Shown here in pieces: positions 21,501 through 29,970 of a stretch of 64,000 bases of DNA; position 1 is the stretch's first letter; each line of letters begins with the position of its first letter. Source of the DNA: Leptidea sinapis (Eukaryota; Arthropoda; Insecta; Lepidoptera; Pieridae); assembly GCF_905404315.1 (NCBI RefSeq), contig NC_066268.1:10888001-10952000 (forward strand), read 5' to 3'. The notes beneath the pieces are model-generated. The model was not told the DNA's origin, made no database searches, and saw only the letters and a program-made list of their open reading frames with translations. A program made the translations under genes and the position numbers.

Positions 21501-23695
21501 AATTAATAAGGCTTATTATTGTTGTTCAAAATTAACTTTTATTACAAGTCATGAATGTAGCTATTATTTATATCAAAATCAATCAAGATATTGTTTCCAT
21601 TTCACAATCCGCTTGAACACTATGCAATAGTTTGGGCCAGTCAATGCTAAAGAACACTGTTATCAAATTTCTATATACATTTTGTGCCCAAAAGTTTACA
21701 ATAATAATTTTTAATTCATATGCAATTGTTATCTTGAGCGGTAACCATTAAAATTTACTATTTAAGACTAGAGCATGGAGTAACCAATTACATTGTCATC
21801 AATGTTATACTAGTTACATAATATAAAGTTTGTAATTATAACAATTGAGACATCATATGATAGACAGAAGCTTATGACAGCTGAGCCAATATTGTTTCTT
21901 TTTATGGCAATAAGGGACAAGACAAGCAGGATATTCAGCTAATGGTGATCTATATGCCATGCCCATTATACTGCAGTGCCACTCAGGATTATTGAAAAAC
22001 TCAAAAATTCTGAACAGCACTACAATTGCGCTCATCACCTTGAGCTCCAGAACCCTTCACACCAAAACACACAATTGCTTCATGACAGAAAGAGACACCT
22101 ATGTGGTACCCATAATGTAGCCAGCATCCTGTGCAAAGGATTCAGACTCAAATATCTGGTGGATATTTGAGTCTGAAAATCTCAGCCATAAATAGACAAT
22201 ATACTATGATAGTAAGTAATTCAACAAATGTGTACTTGTACATACCTAACAGCAGCATTAAAGAGATCTAATTCACTGTCAACATTGAGGTGATCCAGCG
22301 AGAACACAGTTATAACTGTATTCAGTTCAACATCCTCAAAACTATTGTCACACAGCACATCTTTTGTGTTTGTGCTGATAATCTGCAAACAGCTAAGTGT
22401 TAGTGTTCTGATATAATTTATCTGCATTACTTATTATATAATAATAAGTAATAAGATTATTTTGTAACCATGTAACCAAATAACTTTGTAGTTTATGCCA
22501 TATTGTAATACCGCAACTAGCGGAACTTGATGTACAAAGCAATAATATGTCATCTATCAAGCTCTAAAGACAGCTTTCAAATATCCCATAAACAATCAGA
22601 TTGTAGTGAATTTACTTGATTATATACAAGTATTACAATGGCAAAAAATGTGTGCAATGAGTTGAGATAAGAACATTACCAATACAATACACATACATAC
22701 ATAACATGTGTATAATATACAGTTCCAGTCAGTGGAAAAGTATAATAAACATGTTTTATGGTCTTCCCAATTTTAGGGTTTCCTACCTAAGCAATAACCA
22801 ATTCAAACCCTATTATTAAGACTCCACTATATGTGCCAGTATTTACACTAATGCAGCTATGACAATAAATAATTACTATACAAAACAATATTTAAAAGTA
22901 CAGTATTACATATTATATCTTGTATGATAATACAGAGCCGAAGTTTAAAACTGAGCAGACAGGAAAATAAATTAATTTAACATAATTTTTTACACTATAA
23001 CCAGAATTGTCACATATAGTCAAAATAAGTTTTTGTAAGAATTAAAATACCTGTAAACATTTCTCCATGAGTACATTCTCATCAAACAACCGAGCAAATT
23101 CATAAGCCCGGCAAGCATTGCGAGGATATAGATCGGACCACAAGTAACGAGTGCATTCTTTCACCAAATGGGGCAACATGTACTTCTTGGCACCATAGCA
23201 AAGTTCACAAGCTTTGTCAAAAGAGGTGAGGTTTATATTGCCAGTGTAAATGTATCTGAAACAATTCATTTAAAAATATATGACAACCTTTCTTTATTTT
23301 GAACCTTAAATAACATTGAAATAAGAACCTAGTAACTTTTTTAACAATTACATGAAAGGTAGGTAGGTACAAATTGGATAAAAAAAAAGTGTGAGATTTG
23401 TTTCTAATTTAAAGATATGATACAAGACTTACTCTAAAAGAGCCTTGAAAGCATCTATCTGAACATCTAATATAAGTATTGGATCATTTCTTTCAGCCAT
23501 ACCACCGTAGAACATAGCTTCAAAAACAGGCGAGGCCATAGCCAGGATCAACTTGTGGCCCGATATTACAACCTGGTTAGGTTCAGTTCCTACCAGGAAT
23601 GTACAATCAGACCATTGGCCTGTCTGTAGTAAGTAAGCACCTCTCTGTTTTAGCTTGGTACATTCTAATTGCCAGTCCGCTGGTGCTGCAGCCAT
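15588..23695 (-). CDS. BTB-BACK-PHR domain protein, 10 coding exons, 621 aa
   Basis: Probable substrate adaptor for cullin-3 ubiquitin ligase, BTBD1/2/3/6-like superfamily; the role is inferred from the domain family. Coding exons: 23695-23433, 23255-23051, 22382-22246, 20767-20650, 20300-20075, 19459-19224, 18643-18517, 18081-17909, 17164-16946, 15749-15588. All are GT-AG, and phases close to 1866 nt. The BTB domain (residues about 15-120) reads GQWSDCTFLVGTEP, GHKLILAMASPVFEAMFYGG and YIYTGNINL. BACK starts at LCYGAKKYMLPHLVKECTRY and resumes with EKIRFLTLTAQQFAEGPARS. Between the BACK halves, exons 4-5 encode a ~115-residue disordered Ser/Pro/Ala/Glu-rich insert. The PHR-like C-terminus (exons 8-10) contains QTDCLNTNVLDCSVTFMVD, FNRPVYIQRNKVYKVGIVFN and ends RDGLIRSIIFTY. 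The ATG at 23695 lies in an AGAAGT context; upstream in-frame text has no ATG. A possible AATAAA is at 15135-15130. Confidence 0.9.
16090..16305 (+). repeat. Truncated LINE 3' end (tail family C), intronic
   Basis: CTACAAAGCTGTGGAATTAG, then TTCAAAAAAAGCGCGTACAC and GATTCCTCTGGTGTTGCAAG, ending CTCCTATTCCATAAAAAATG. The same text occurs at 36890-37075, 35790-35930 and, inverted, at 44245-44385. A typical 5'-truncated non-LTR insertion, between exons 9 and 10 of the BTB gene. Confidence 0.7.
17764..17835 (+). repeat. Short remnant of tail family C
   Basis: TTCAAGGAAGTTTCATCCAC ... ACCAAACTGTGGCATGGGCT aligns with TTCAAGGAACTTTCTTCCAC ... AAAGCTGTGGAACGGGCT at 36858-36901. It is intronic and diverged. 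Confidence 0.5.
19762..19806 (-). repeat. Short inverted remnant of tail family C
   Basis: CTCTTGCATCACCGGAGGAA and AGAGCGTTGCCGAACTTA correspond to the minus-sense tail seen at 44332-44370. It is intronic. Confidence 0.5.
19922..20062 (-). repeat. SINE-like family B fragment abutting the exon 5 splice donor
   Basis: Minus-sense family text: GCCGCTCAGGATTCTTGAAA, AATTCTGAGCGGCACTACAA and GAGACTTAAGATGTTAAGTC. Its edge lies about 12 nt from the GT at 20074-20073 of the BTB gene, so most of the intronic donor flank is repeat-derived. Confidence 0.7.
20870..21245. repeat. Nested fold-back in BTB intron 3
   Basis: GCGCCATCTGGAGTTTGGCC / CCCGAAAATA near 20870-20898 returns inverted at about 21209-21236 (TTTTCGGGCCAACTAACAGA then TGGC). 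Inside, AACTAAATAACTAACTCTAC (20944-20963) returns inverted at 21011-21031. It is non-coding and 5' of exon 4. Confidence 0.55.
21895..22143 (-). repeat. SINE-like family B copy
   Basis: TTTTTATGGCAATAAGGGAC, GCAGTGCCACTCAGGATTAT, AATTCTGAACAGCACTACAA and ATCCTGTGCAAAGGA, in the order of the family read on the minus strand. It lies in the intron downstream of exon 3 of the BTB gene. Its middle part is partly deleted. Confidence 0.7.
22141..22177. repeat. Perfect 16-bp inverted duplication, 5-nt spacer
   Basis: TTCAGACTCAAATATC (22141-22156) and its exact inverse (22162-22177) around TGGTG, at the outer end of the family B copy. Confidence 0.9.
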
Positions 23696-24599
23696 ACTTC
23701 TTACTATTGTTTCTTGAGACAAAAAAGATGATGTTATTTTACAATTAGAATCACATTCTGTTCATAGTTGAATACTTATTACCTAATACCTACTAGGCTA
23801 CTTCCGAATTATGTACTAGCGGCTTGCTAGTAGGTACGATAAACAATTACGATTCACAAATCACAATATTATTTAGTACCTAATTATTAAATTACCAAAA
23901 AGTAAACATAAGGAAATATGAATGCAATCAACTGACAGCAGACCATAGAATACTATTGCTCAACGAGCAGCTGATACGGCTTTTAATCATAATATTATAT
24001 CAAGTACCTACCTACAGTGTGATTGGTGGGGTTACCACCCGTCCGGATTAATCCCGCAATCCGGAAATGTCTGGACTTTTAACTCTAGTCCGGATTTGGT
24101 CCAACTCTCTTATATGTCTGGATTTTATTTTATTATATTGGAATCAAAAAAATAAATGTTGACTTGAAACATGGCAGTCTGGAACAGATAAGACAAACTC
24201 GTTTGAGTAAAAATGTTATTAGCACTGAATTTTCATAATATTTGCTTAAAACCGACGGAGATTTGGATTCGGCTTAATACGTGGATATACCTCTGAATTT
24301 TAAAACAAAAGACTTGGTTTCAGCCATTAAAAAAATGTGGGACTTGACATATTGTAAAGAAACTATTAAAAAATATTACTATATAAGAAAAATAACAATA
24401 AGAACTGCGAAGATATGGATGTATGGGCTCGAACCCTTTGCCTTTCCTAATAATGGACGACGAATCAAAAAAAATATTACTACAAAATATAAATAAAAAT
24501 GGTAGTTCTAAGTTATTGACACTGGGCGATTCAATCAATTATCAAAATGGGAACTGATATAATGTAACAACATACTATTATGTATTTTTGTTTGTAATA
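23696..24599. promoter_or_regulatory. Divergent promoter region of the BTB gene and OCRL
   Basis: 904 bp separate the two start codons, which face away from each other. Any promoters for both must lie here or in unseen 5' UTR exons. No TATA box in a convincing position is seen. Positions 24028-24105 hold three TCCGGA words in a TCCGGATTAATCCC-like repeat. An open frame at 24281-24496 has no recognisable content and no start context. Confidence 0.5.
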
Positions 24600-27155
24600 A
24601 TGAATCACGACGAAATAAAAGTTGTTGTACAGGAGAAATTCCTGTCAAGTGAGAGAGTAACAGCGTTGCTATGTGACGCCAAAGTATTTCACCCCGAATG
24701 GGTTAAGAAAGATAGACTCCTTGCTATCGTAGAATACGGAGACGAGAAAGCTGTTTTTTGTTTGTTTTCGTCATGTTACCCACCGAAGACCTTCACCGAC
24801 TTATCAATAGAAATAATATTACCAATCGATAACAGTTTTAAGTGTGAAATCGATAACAAGCCGTCTGATCCTGAAGCAATTTTGTACCTGAATCTGCAAT
24901 CTCGTTTAAGTAAATATAAGTTTGAAATACAAATGACTCCAAGGGTTGACAATTTCGTCGATGATCTGTTTCGTGGAATAGAAGCAGTGAATAAAATTCC
25001 AACACAGCCTGAGTTTGTGTGGCTAAAGAAGTACAGTGTTAAAAATGATGATCAAACTATAGCTGAAAGCATTATGTTACCTAAATCAAATATGCATAAT
25101 ACAGCACCTGTTGCCATTAGGGAAAGCCTAATTAAAAGGAAGATGAGTGACAAGGAGTTGGAATATACATTCACAAAGAATTTTACAGTTTTCTGTGGAA
25201 CATGGAATGTGAATGATAAATCACCTGTAATACCATTAAAAGGTTGGCTTAGTGTTGACCAGGAACCACCTGATATTTATGCCATTGGATTTCAAGAGCT
25301 TGATTTATCAAAGGAAACATTTTTATTTGATCAGACCATGAGAGAAGATGAATGGTATTGCGCAGTGCTTAATTATATTGATAAGAGAGCTAAATATATA
25401 AAGGTAGAAAAGGTACGGCTTGTAGGCATGCTACTTATTGTATTAATAAAAGAAAAACATTTTCAGAATGTACGTAATGTTATCTGTGACACAGTGGGTA
25501 CTGGAATTATGGGGAAAATGGGCAATAAAGGTGGAGTTGCTATAAGATTTGACTTTCACAATACATCTATTTGCTTTGTCAACTCACATTTAGCAGCACA
25601 TGTAGAAGAGTTTGAGAGACGCAATCAGGATTTCCGAGATATATGTAATAGAACAAGATTTGTACAAATTGATCAACAGCCAAAATCAATAAAGGATCAT
25701 GATCATATTTATTGGCTAGGAGATTTAAATTACCGCATAACTGAAATGGATCCCATTACAGTGAAGAAACTAGTAAGTGAGAATAATTTTAAGCCAGTTC
25801 TGGAATGGGATCAGTTAAAACAGCAGCATAATAATAAGAATGTATTTTCTGGATACACTGAAGGCCCCATCACATTTAAACCTACATACAAGTATGATCC
25901 TGGGACTGATAATTGGGATTCAAGTGAGAAACACAGAGCTCCAGCGTGGTGTGACAGAATATTCTGGAAAGGGGACACCATTACACAATTAGCATATAGG
26001 AGTCATCCAAGCCTTAATATAAGTGACCACAAGCCGGTTTCAGCCATCTTCAGTTCCAGAATAAAAATCATTGATGAAGAAAAGTACAGGAGAGTTTATG
26101 AAGAAGTAATAAAACAGCTGGATAAGTTAGAGAATGAATTGATCCCTCAAGTAAAAGTTGACATCACTGAAGTTGACTTTGGCACAGTTAAATACTTAGA
26201 ATTACAAGTAAGGACCATCACAATTAAGAATATAGGAAAGTTGCCTGTTGAGTTTGAATTTATAAATAAATTGGATGAGACACAGTTCTGCAAGGAATGG
26301 CTGATTGTTGAACCATACAAGAAATGTATTTGTGCTGATGAGACATGTGAAATTCAACTCAAGGTGCTCATCAACAAGACATCTGCATGCAAAATGAATG
26401 CAGGTACAGACAAGTTGTATGATATATTAGTCCTTCATTTATATGGTGGTAAAGATATTTTTATCACAGTCAATGGTACTTACCAGAGAAGTTGTTTTGG
26501 TTGCTCTATTGAAGTACTTGTTAAATTAAATATGCCAATAAGAGAGGTTCCAGTAGGAAAGCTAATTGAACTAGAGAATAAAAGAGACCAGGCAGTATCA
26601 AATCAATCCACATATTCAATCCCTAAGGAGATATGGTTCTTAGTTGACCATATATACTTACATGGGTTGAAAGAGCCTAATTTGTTTGAACAGCCAGGTT
26701 TACATTCTGAAGTGCTACAAATTAGAGACTGGCTGGATAGTGGATCTATTGATCCTATTCCTGGCAGTATTCACTCAGTTGCAGAAGCTTTACTGCTGCT
26801 ACTAGAAAGTACAGTAGATCCAATAATACCATATAATCTTCAGTCAATTTGTTTGAAAGCATCAGCAAACTATTTGCAATGCAGGCAAATTATCATGGAA
26901 CTGCCGGAGTTCAGAAAAAATGTTTTTCTTTACTTATGTGAGTTTCTTCAAGAAGCATTGCAACATAGTTCAGAAAATGGTCTAGATTCTAAGACACTGT
27001 CTACACTTTTTGGTGCCATATTTTTAAGAGATAATCCAAACTTAGTACAAGAGCCGCAATCTAGAATAAATAAGCAAATCATAGACAAAAAAAAGGCACA
27101 ATTTGTGTACCACTTTTTGGTAAATGACCACAGTGACCTAATGTTCTCTAGATAA
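24600..27155 (+). CDS. Ocrl: OCRL/INPP5B-type inositol polyphosphate 5-phosphatase, 851 aa, intronless
   Basis: Removes the 5-phosphate of PI(4,5)P2 (and PI(3,4,5)P3) on endosomes, Golgi and phagosomes. Domains in order: PH-like (about 1-125); 5-phosphatase (about 195-485) with WNVN (about 202), GFQELDLS, MGKMGNKGGVAIRF, SHLAAHVEEFERRNQDF, WLGDLNYRI, EKHRAPAWCDRIFW and SDHKPV, so every catalytic motif is intact; ASH (about 515-635, DFGTVKYLELQVRTITIKN); and RhoGAP-like (about 665-851), with LFEQPG where active GAPs have an arginine finger, as in OCRL, implying no GAP activity. It ends near KKAQFVYHFLVNDHSDLMFS. The length is slightly below the 900 or so of vertebrate OCRL. I chose the ATG at 24600; the reading frame is open 12 nt upstream but without ATG. 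The whole CDS is a single exon, which is unusual; it may be an ancestral loss of introns or a retrocopy. Poly(A) signal at 27476. Confidence 0.93.
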   Translation: MNHDEIKVVVQEKFLSSERVTALLCDAKVFHPEWVKKDRLLAIVEYGDEKAVFCLFSSCYPPKTFTDLSIEIILPIDNSFKCEIDNKPSDPEAILYLNLQSRLSKYKFEIQMTPRVDNFVDDLFRGIEAVNKIPTQPEFVWLKKYSVKNDDQTIAESIMLPKSNMHNTAPVAIRESLIKRKMSDKELEYTFTKNFTVFCGTWNVNDKSPVIPLKGWLSVDQEPPDIYAIGFQELDLSKETFLFDQTMREDEWYCAVLNYIDKRAKYIKVEKVRLVGMLLIVLIKEKHFQNVRNVICDTVGTGIMGKMGNKGGVAIRFDFHNTSICFVNSHLAAHVEEFERRNQDFRDICNRTRFVQIDQQPKSIKDHDHIYWLGDLNYRITEMDPITVKKLVSENNFKPVLEWDQLKQQHNNKNVFSGYTEGPITFKPTYKYDPGTDNWDSSEKHRAPAWCDRIFWKGDTITQLAYRSHPSLNISDHKPVSAIFSSRIKIIDEEKYRRVYEEVIKQLDKLENELIPQVKVDITEVDFGTVKYLELQVRTITIKNIGKLPVEFEFINKLDETQFCKEWLIVEPYKKCICADETCEIQLKVLINKTSACKMNAGTDKLYDILVLHLYGGKDIFITVNGTYQRSCFGCSIEVLVKLNMPIREVPVGKLIELENKRDQAVSNQSTYSIPKEIWFLVDHIYLHGLKEPNLFEQPGLHSEVLQIRDWLDSGSIDPIPGSIHSVAEALLLLLESTVDPIIPYNLQSICLKASANYLQCRQIIMELPEFRKNVFLYLCEFLQEALQHSSENGLDSKTLSTLFGAIFLRDNPNLVQEPQSRINKQIIDKKKAQFVYHFLVNDHSDLMFSR

Positions 27156-27475
27156 TTATTTAGTATTTGATTATATTTTATTTAATACTCACAACATTCT
27201 TCATATGATGAATTATATATAGATTTCATTATTTATTATCTAAATATTGGTGTTGTAAATTAGCAATGAAATTGTGTTCTTATCACATGACATGACATAT
27301 GTATTATTAATATAAAATGTAGCTGTTGTAGTTCATATTAATTTATTCTAGTTCTAATAGCTGGCTTGTACCGTTCTGTACATGGCGAATTTAGCTGTAG
27401 GTTATATTTATGAATAATATTGTTTTTATAATTGTTATAGATGTTACATGGTTGAATATAAAATTATATACATAC

Positions 27476-27481
27476 AATAAA
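27476..27481 (+). terminator. Poly(A) signal of OCRL
   Basis: AATAAA lies 320 nt after the stop codon, in an AT-rich 3' UTR. It is the clearest signal before the sequence changes character near 27530. Confidence 0.5.
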
Positions 27482-27589
27482 CATTTATCAACTGTAAAAT
27501 GTACAAAATTTTGATTTGTTATTATTTTAAATAAGCAGCTCAGTTGATATAAAACCTCCCTCACTACGAAAAAATGAGGGTCGAACTGA

Positions 27590-27988
27590 AAGTTCTTAGA
27601 AAATAAAAAAACCTTCCATTCCTGTATCTTCCACTTCTTTGAGAAAATCCGACCTCATAAGAGCTTTTCTTATTTTTGTATGTTTAGAGGAAGAATTCCT
27701 CTTTTTCTCTTCTGGTACTAATTATTGAGCTTTAGCTACAGTTTTTCTCAAATGGGTATGGGTTTCTCACAGAGGCTTTGGTGTTATAATTTTTGACAAG
27801 TCTGTTTGGAAAAGGCTTTTTAGTCTATTGTAGTCACAAATTAAGGATTCCTGCACTTTAATACTTCTAAAGTCGACATTAATAATTTTATGTAAGCCGC
27901 CCAGAGGTGCAACTCTCAAAAGTGTCATGTAAGTTTGCCACACAAACACCAACTGCATAAATAACTTCTTAATTAAATTTGATTGCAA
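27590..27988 (-). pseudogene. Unidentified degenerate coding fragment
   Basis: Minus strand from 27952 reads MQLVFVWQTYMTLLRVAP, then INVDFRSIKVQESLICDYNR and LKSLFQTDLSKIITPKPL before a stop. After it, with another stop or two, it continues EEKKRNSSSKHTKIRKALMR and SDFLKEVEDTG to about 27600. The composition is protein-like, but the frame is interrupted and no start fits. I do not recognise the family; a transposon-derived or host-gene 3' fragment are both possible. Confidence 0.35.
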
Positions 27989-29665
27989 TTTTTTTTATGC
28001 AGTCTGTGTATCTAGGAAACTGGACCATAATTGCAAAAAAAAATTGTGTTTACTTGATAAATACACTAAACACTAATTGTATTCTAAATTTGAAGCTTCT
28101 ATGTCTGCTAGAACTTACAAGTGCCTCAAAGTTTTGATGATTGGTCAGTCAGTCATCGAATGACAACACTAAGAACCTTTGGCGTATTATAATAATTATT
28201 GAACTACTTCTTCAAATTGAATGAAATTTCAGATATACCGTGTCTATACAATGCCTGCTTGGGTACTGAAAATTCAATCTTCTAGTTTTATCAACAATGA
28301 AGTTCTAGGGTATCGAATATAGCCAGACCTGCTTCGAGAAAAGGATGGCACGGCTGTACCGCCTGTTTCTGCTCGTATACGATTTAAGGCTCTAATGGAC
28401 ACTTTTGATAGATATAGATTGTTCTCCTTACTCCCTCTATTACTTTAAACCCTCCTTGTAAAATAAAAATATAATATGTGTGTAACTAATAATTAATATG
28501 GATCAGGAAAAGCTTGTTTGTAATCGTGTTAAATACTTTTTCGAATCTTTATTATCGTCATAACTATGGAAATTTAAAGGTACTTTCTTATTTAGTTATT
28601 ATTGTAACTCATAAAATATTGTGTATTATCTAAATAAGTAATTAGTGAAAAATAAGGGAGGGAAATTCAAACTTAAAACGCGTTCCCATTGGTCGAAACT
28701 TAAACATGATATATTTTTGTCCACCTATGTTATGGACTCCATAACATAATTTTTTTTTTCATAAATATTTATAATATACCAACATATTACCTCTAGATAA
28801 CGATTTCTCTTTAAAATTGCTCCTAAGTCAAATAAACTTGATTCAATTATGCTCTTTTGAATCGTCATTAAAAATATTTAAGTAATTTGAATTACTGAAT
28901 CTACTATAATATTATGTTTGGAAACAGTTGAGCTCGTGAGAAGAACGTACAATAAACAAAACGGCCACTATTTAAAATCAGACTATTTTACAATGGCTGT
29001 AATGTAACGAATTAGTTTGTAAGTTATTGCATACAATATATTATGGATCATGTTCTAATAAAAAGCGTTATATATTCCAAATATTTCTCTAAAATTACCA
29101 AAGAATAAACTTTTAAATTATCCTATATTGGATGCATCAGCTTTTAGAGATTGAATTCATTGTTCGTATAAGGATGCTTTATGAACATGAAAGTCGTGAT
29201 CACTGTTATAATTAGTAATCGCATCCAATATATACAATAGTTTACTAACTATAACAGGTAAATCTGGCAACATAAGCAGCATCCGTTCACGAGTAGTCGC
29301 ACGGACGCAATTGATGTAAGTCGTCTACCTGGCACGTTCCCTATATATTATTATACTCTTTGCACATGACGATCCGTCTTATAGCATACGCAATACCAAC
29401 GTTACGTTATAAAGGTGGGAATGAATTTAAATCATTAAAAAATCATGCATATTTCCTATTATATGTCTGTTTTATATTCCTGTTGGATGTGGTTTGATTT
29501 GAGCTAATGGTCTAATTGCAATAGCCACAAACAAATAAAATAATAAGATCAACGATCGATCCAATGAATCACTAGATCTTGAACGCTAAGAATAAATTTA
29601 ACCAATGAGACGTTAGCATTCTCTTTATATCTGTAACTAATGTCAATGAACCATGTAAATGTATG
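27989..29665. other. Intergenic stretch upstream of the 29.7-kb promoter
   Basis: No exon recognised. A minor protein-like run near 28340-28440 (plus) is too short and stop-flanked to call. A second TATAAA-like word (TTATAAAGG, 29408-29416) lies 258 bp upstream of the main TATA box. Confidence 0.35.
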
Positions 29666-29701
29666 TATAAAATGTACTCTGTGGTACAGCGGCAGTCAGT
29701 T
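29666..29701 (+). promoter_or_regulatory. Core promoter: TATA box and initiator
   Basis: TATAAAA at 29666-29672 and TCAGTT at 29696-29701. The presumed +1 A at 29698 is 32 nt from the start of the TATA box, the standard insect spacing. It is followed by a ~254-nt leader and an ATG. No DPE match at +28. Confidence 0.7.
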
Positions 29702-29970
29702 CAAAATAAACAGTTTTTAATTTTTCAACGACTTGCGATTGCTGAACGCTTTTGAAAATACTACTCACTTCATAACTTGTCACTGACCATAGTTATTTCA
29801 AAATTTAATATATAACTGTTACAACGGGCGATTGCAACCAAATAAATACGCGGCGTGACTAAAATCGTAAGACTTTTTATCCTGCAATTGCGGTTAGCGG
29901 ACGCCTAAATTTAGTAAAACTTAGTTTTGTTCTTTGTGAATCGAATCAGTCATGGAAGTTGAAACAAAAT
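29698..29970 (+). CDS. First exon of an unidentified plus-strand gene (partial)
   Basis: The leader 29698-29951 is followed by ATG at 29952 in a CAGTCATGG context, six codons (MEVETK) and one extra base, then the splice donor GTAAGTAC at 29971. Promoter, leader, start codon and donor agree with each other, so I regard the exon as real. The next exon must begin in phase 1; I find none in the 31 kb to the right that I can defend, so the first intron may be very long and filled with the repeats described below. Function unknown. Confidence 0.6.

Noticed and set aside
23696..23722. Start of the BTB protein at 23722
   Set aside because: The codon is TTG; the first ATG in frame is at 23695.
24281..24496. 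Possible upstream exon of OCRL
   Set aside because: The protein text is unrelated to OCRL, and the OCRL frame has a complete N-terminus with its own ATG.
24588..24599. Start of OCRL at 24588
   Set aside because: The codon there is TTG; the first ATG in frame is at 24600.
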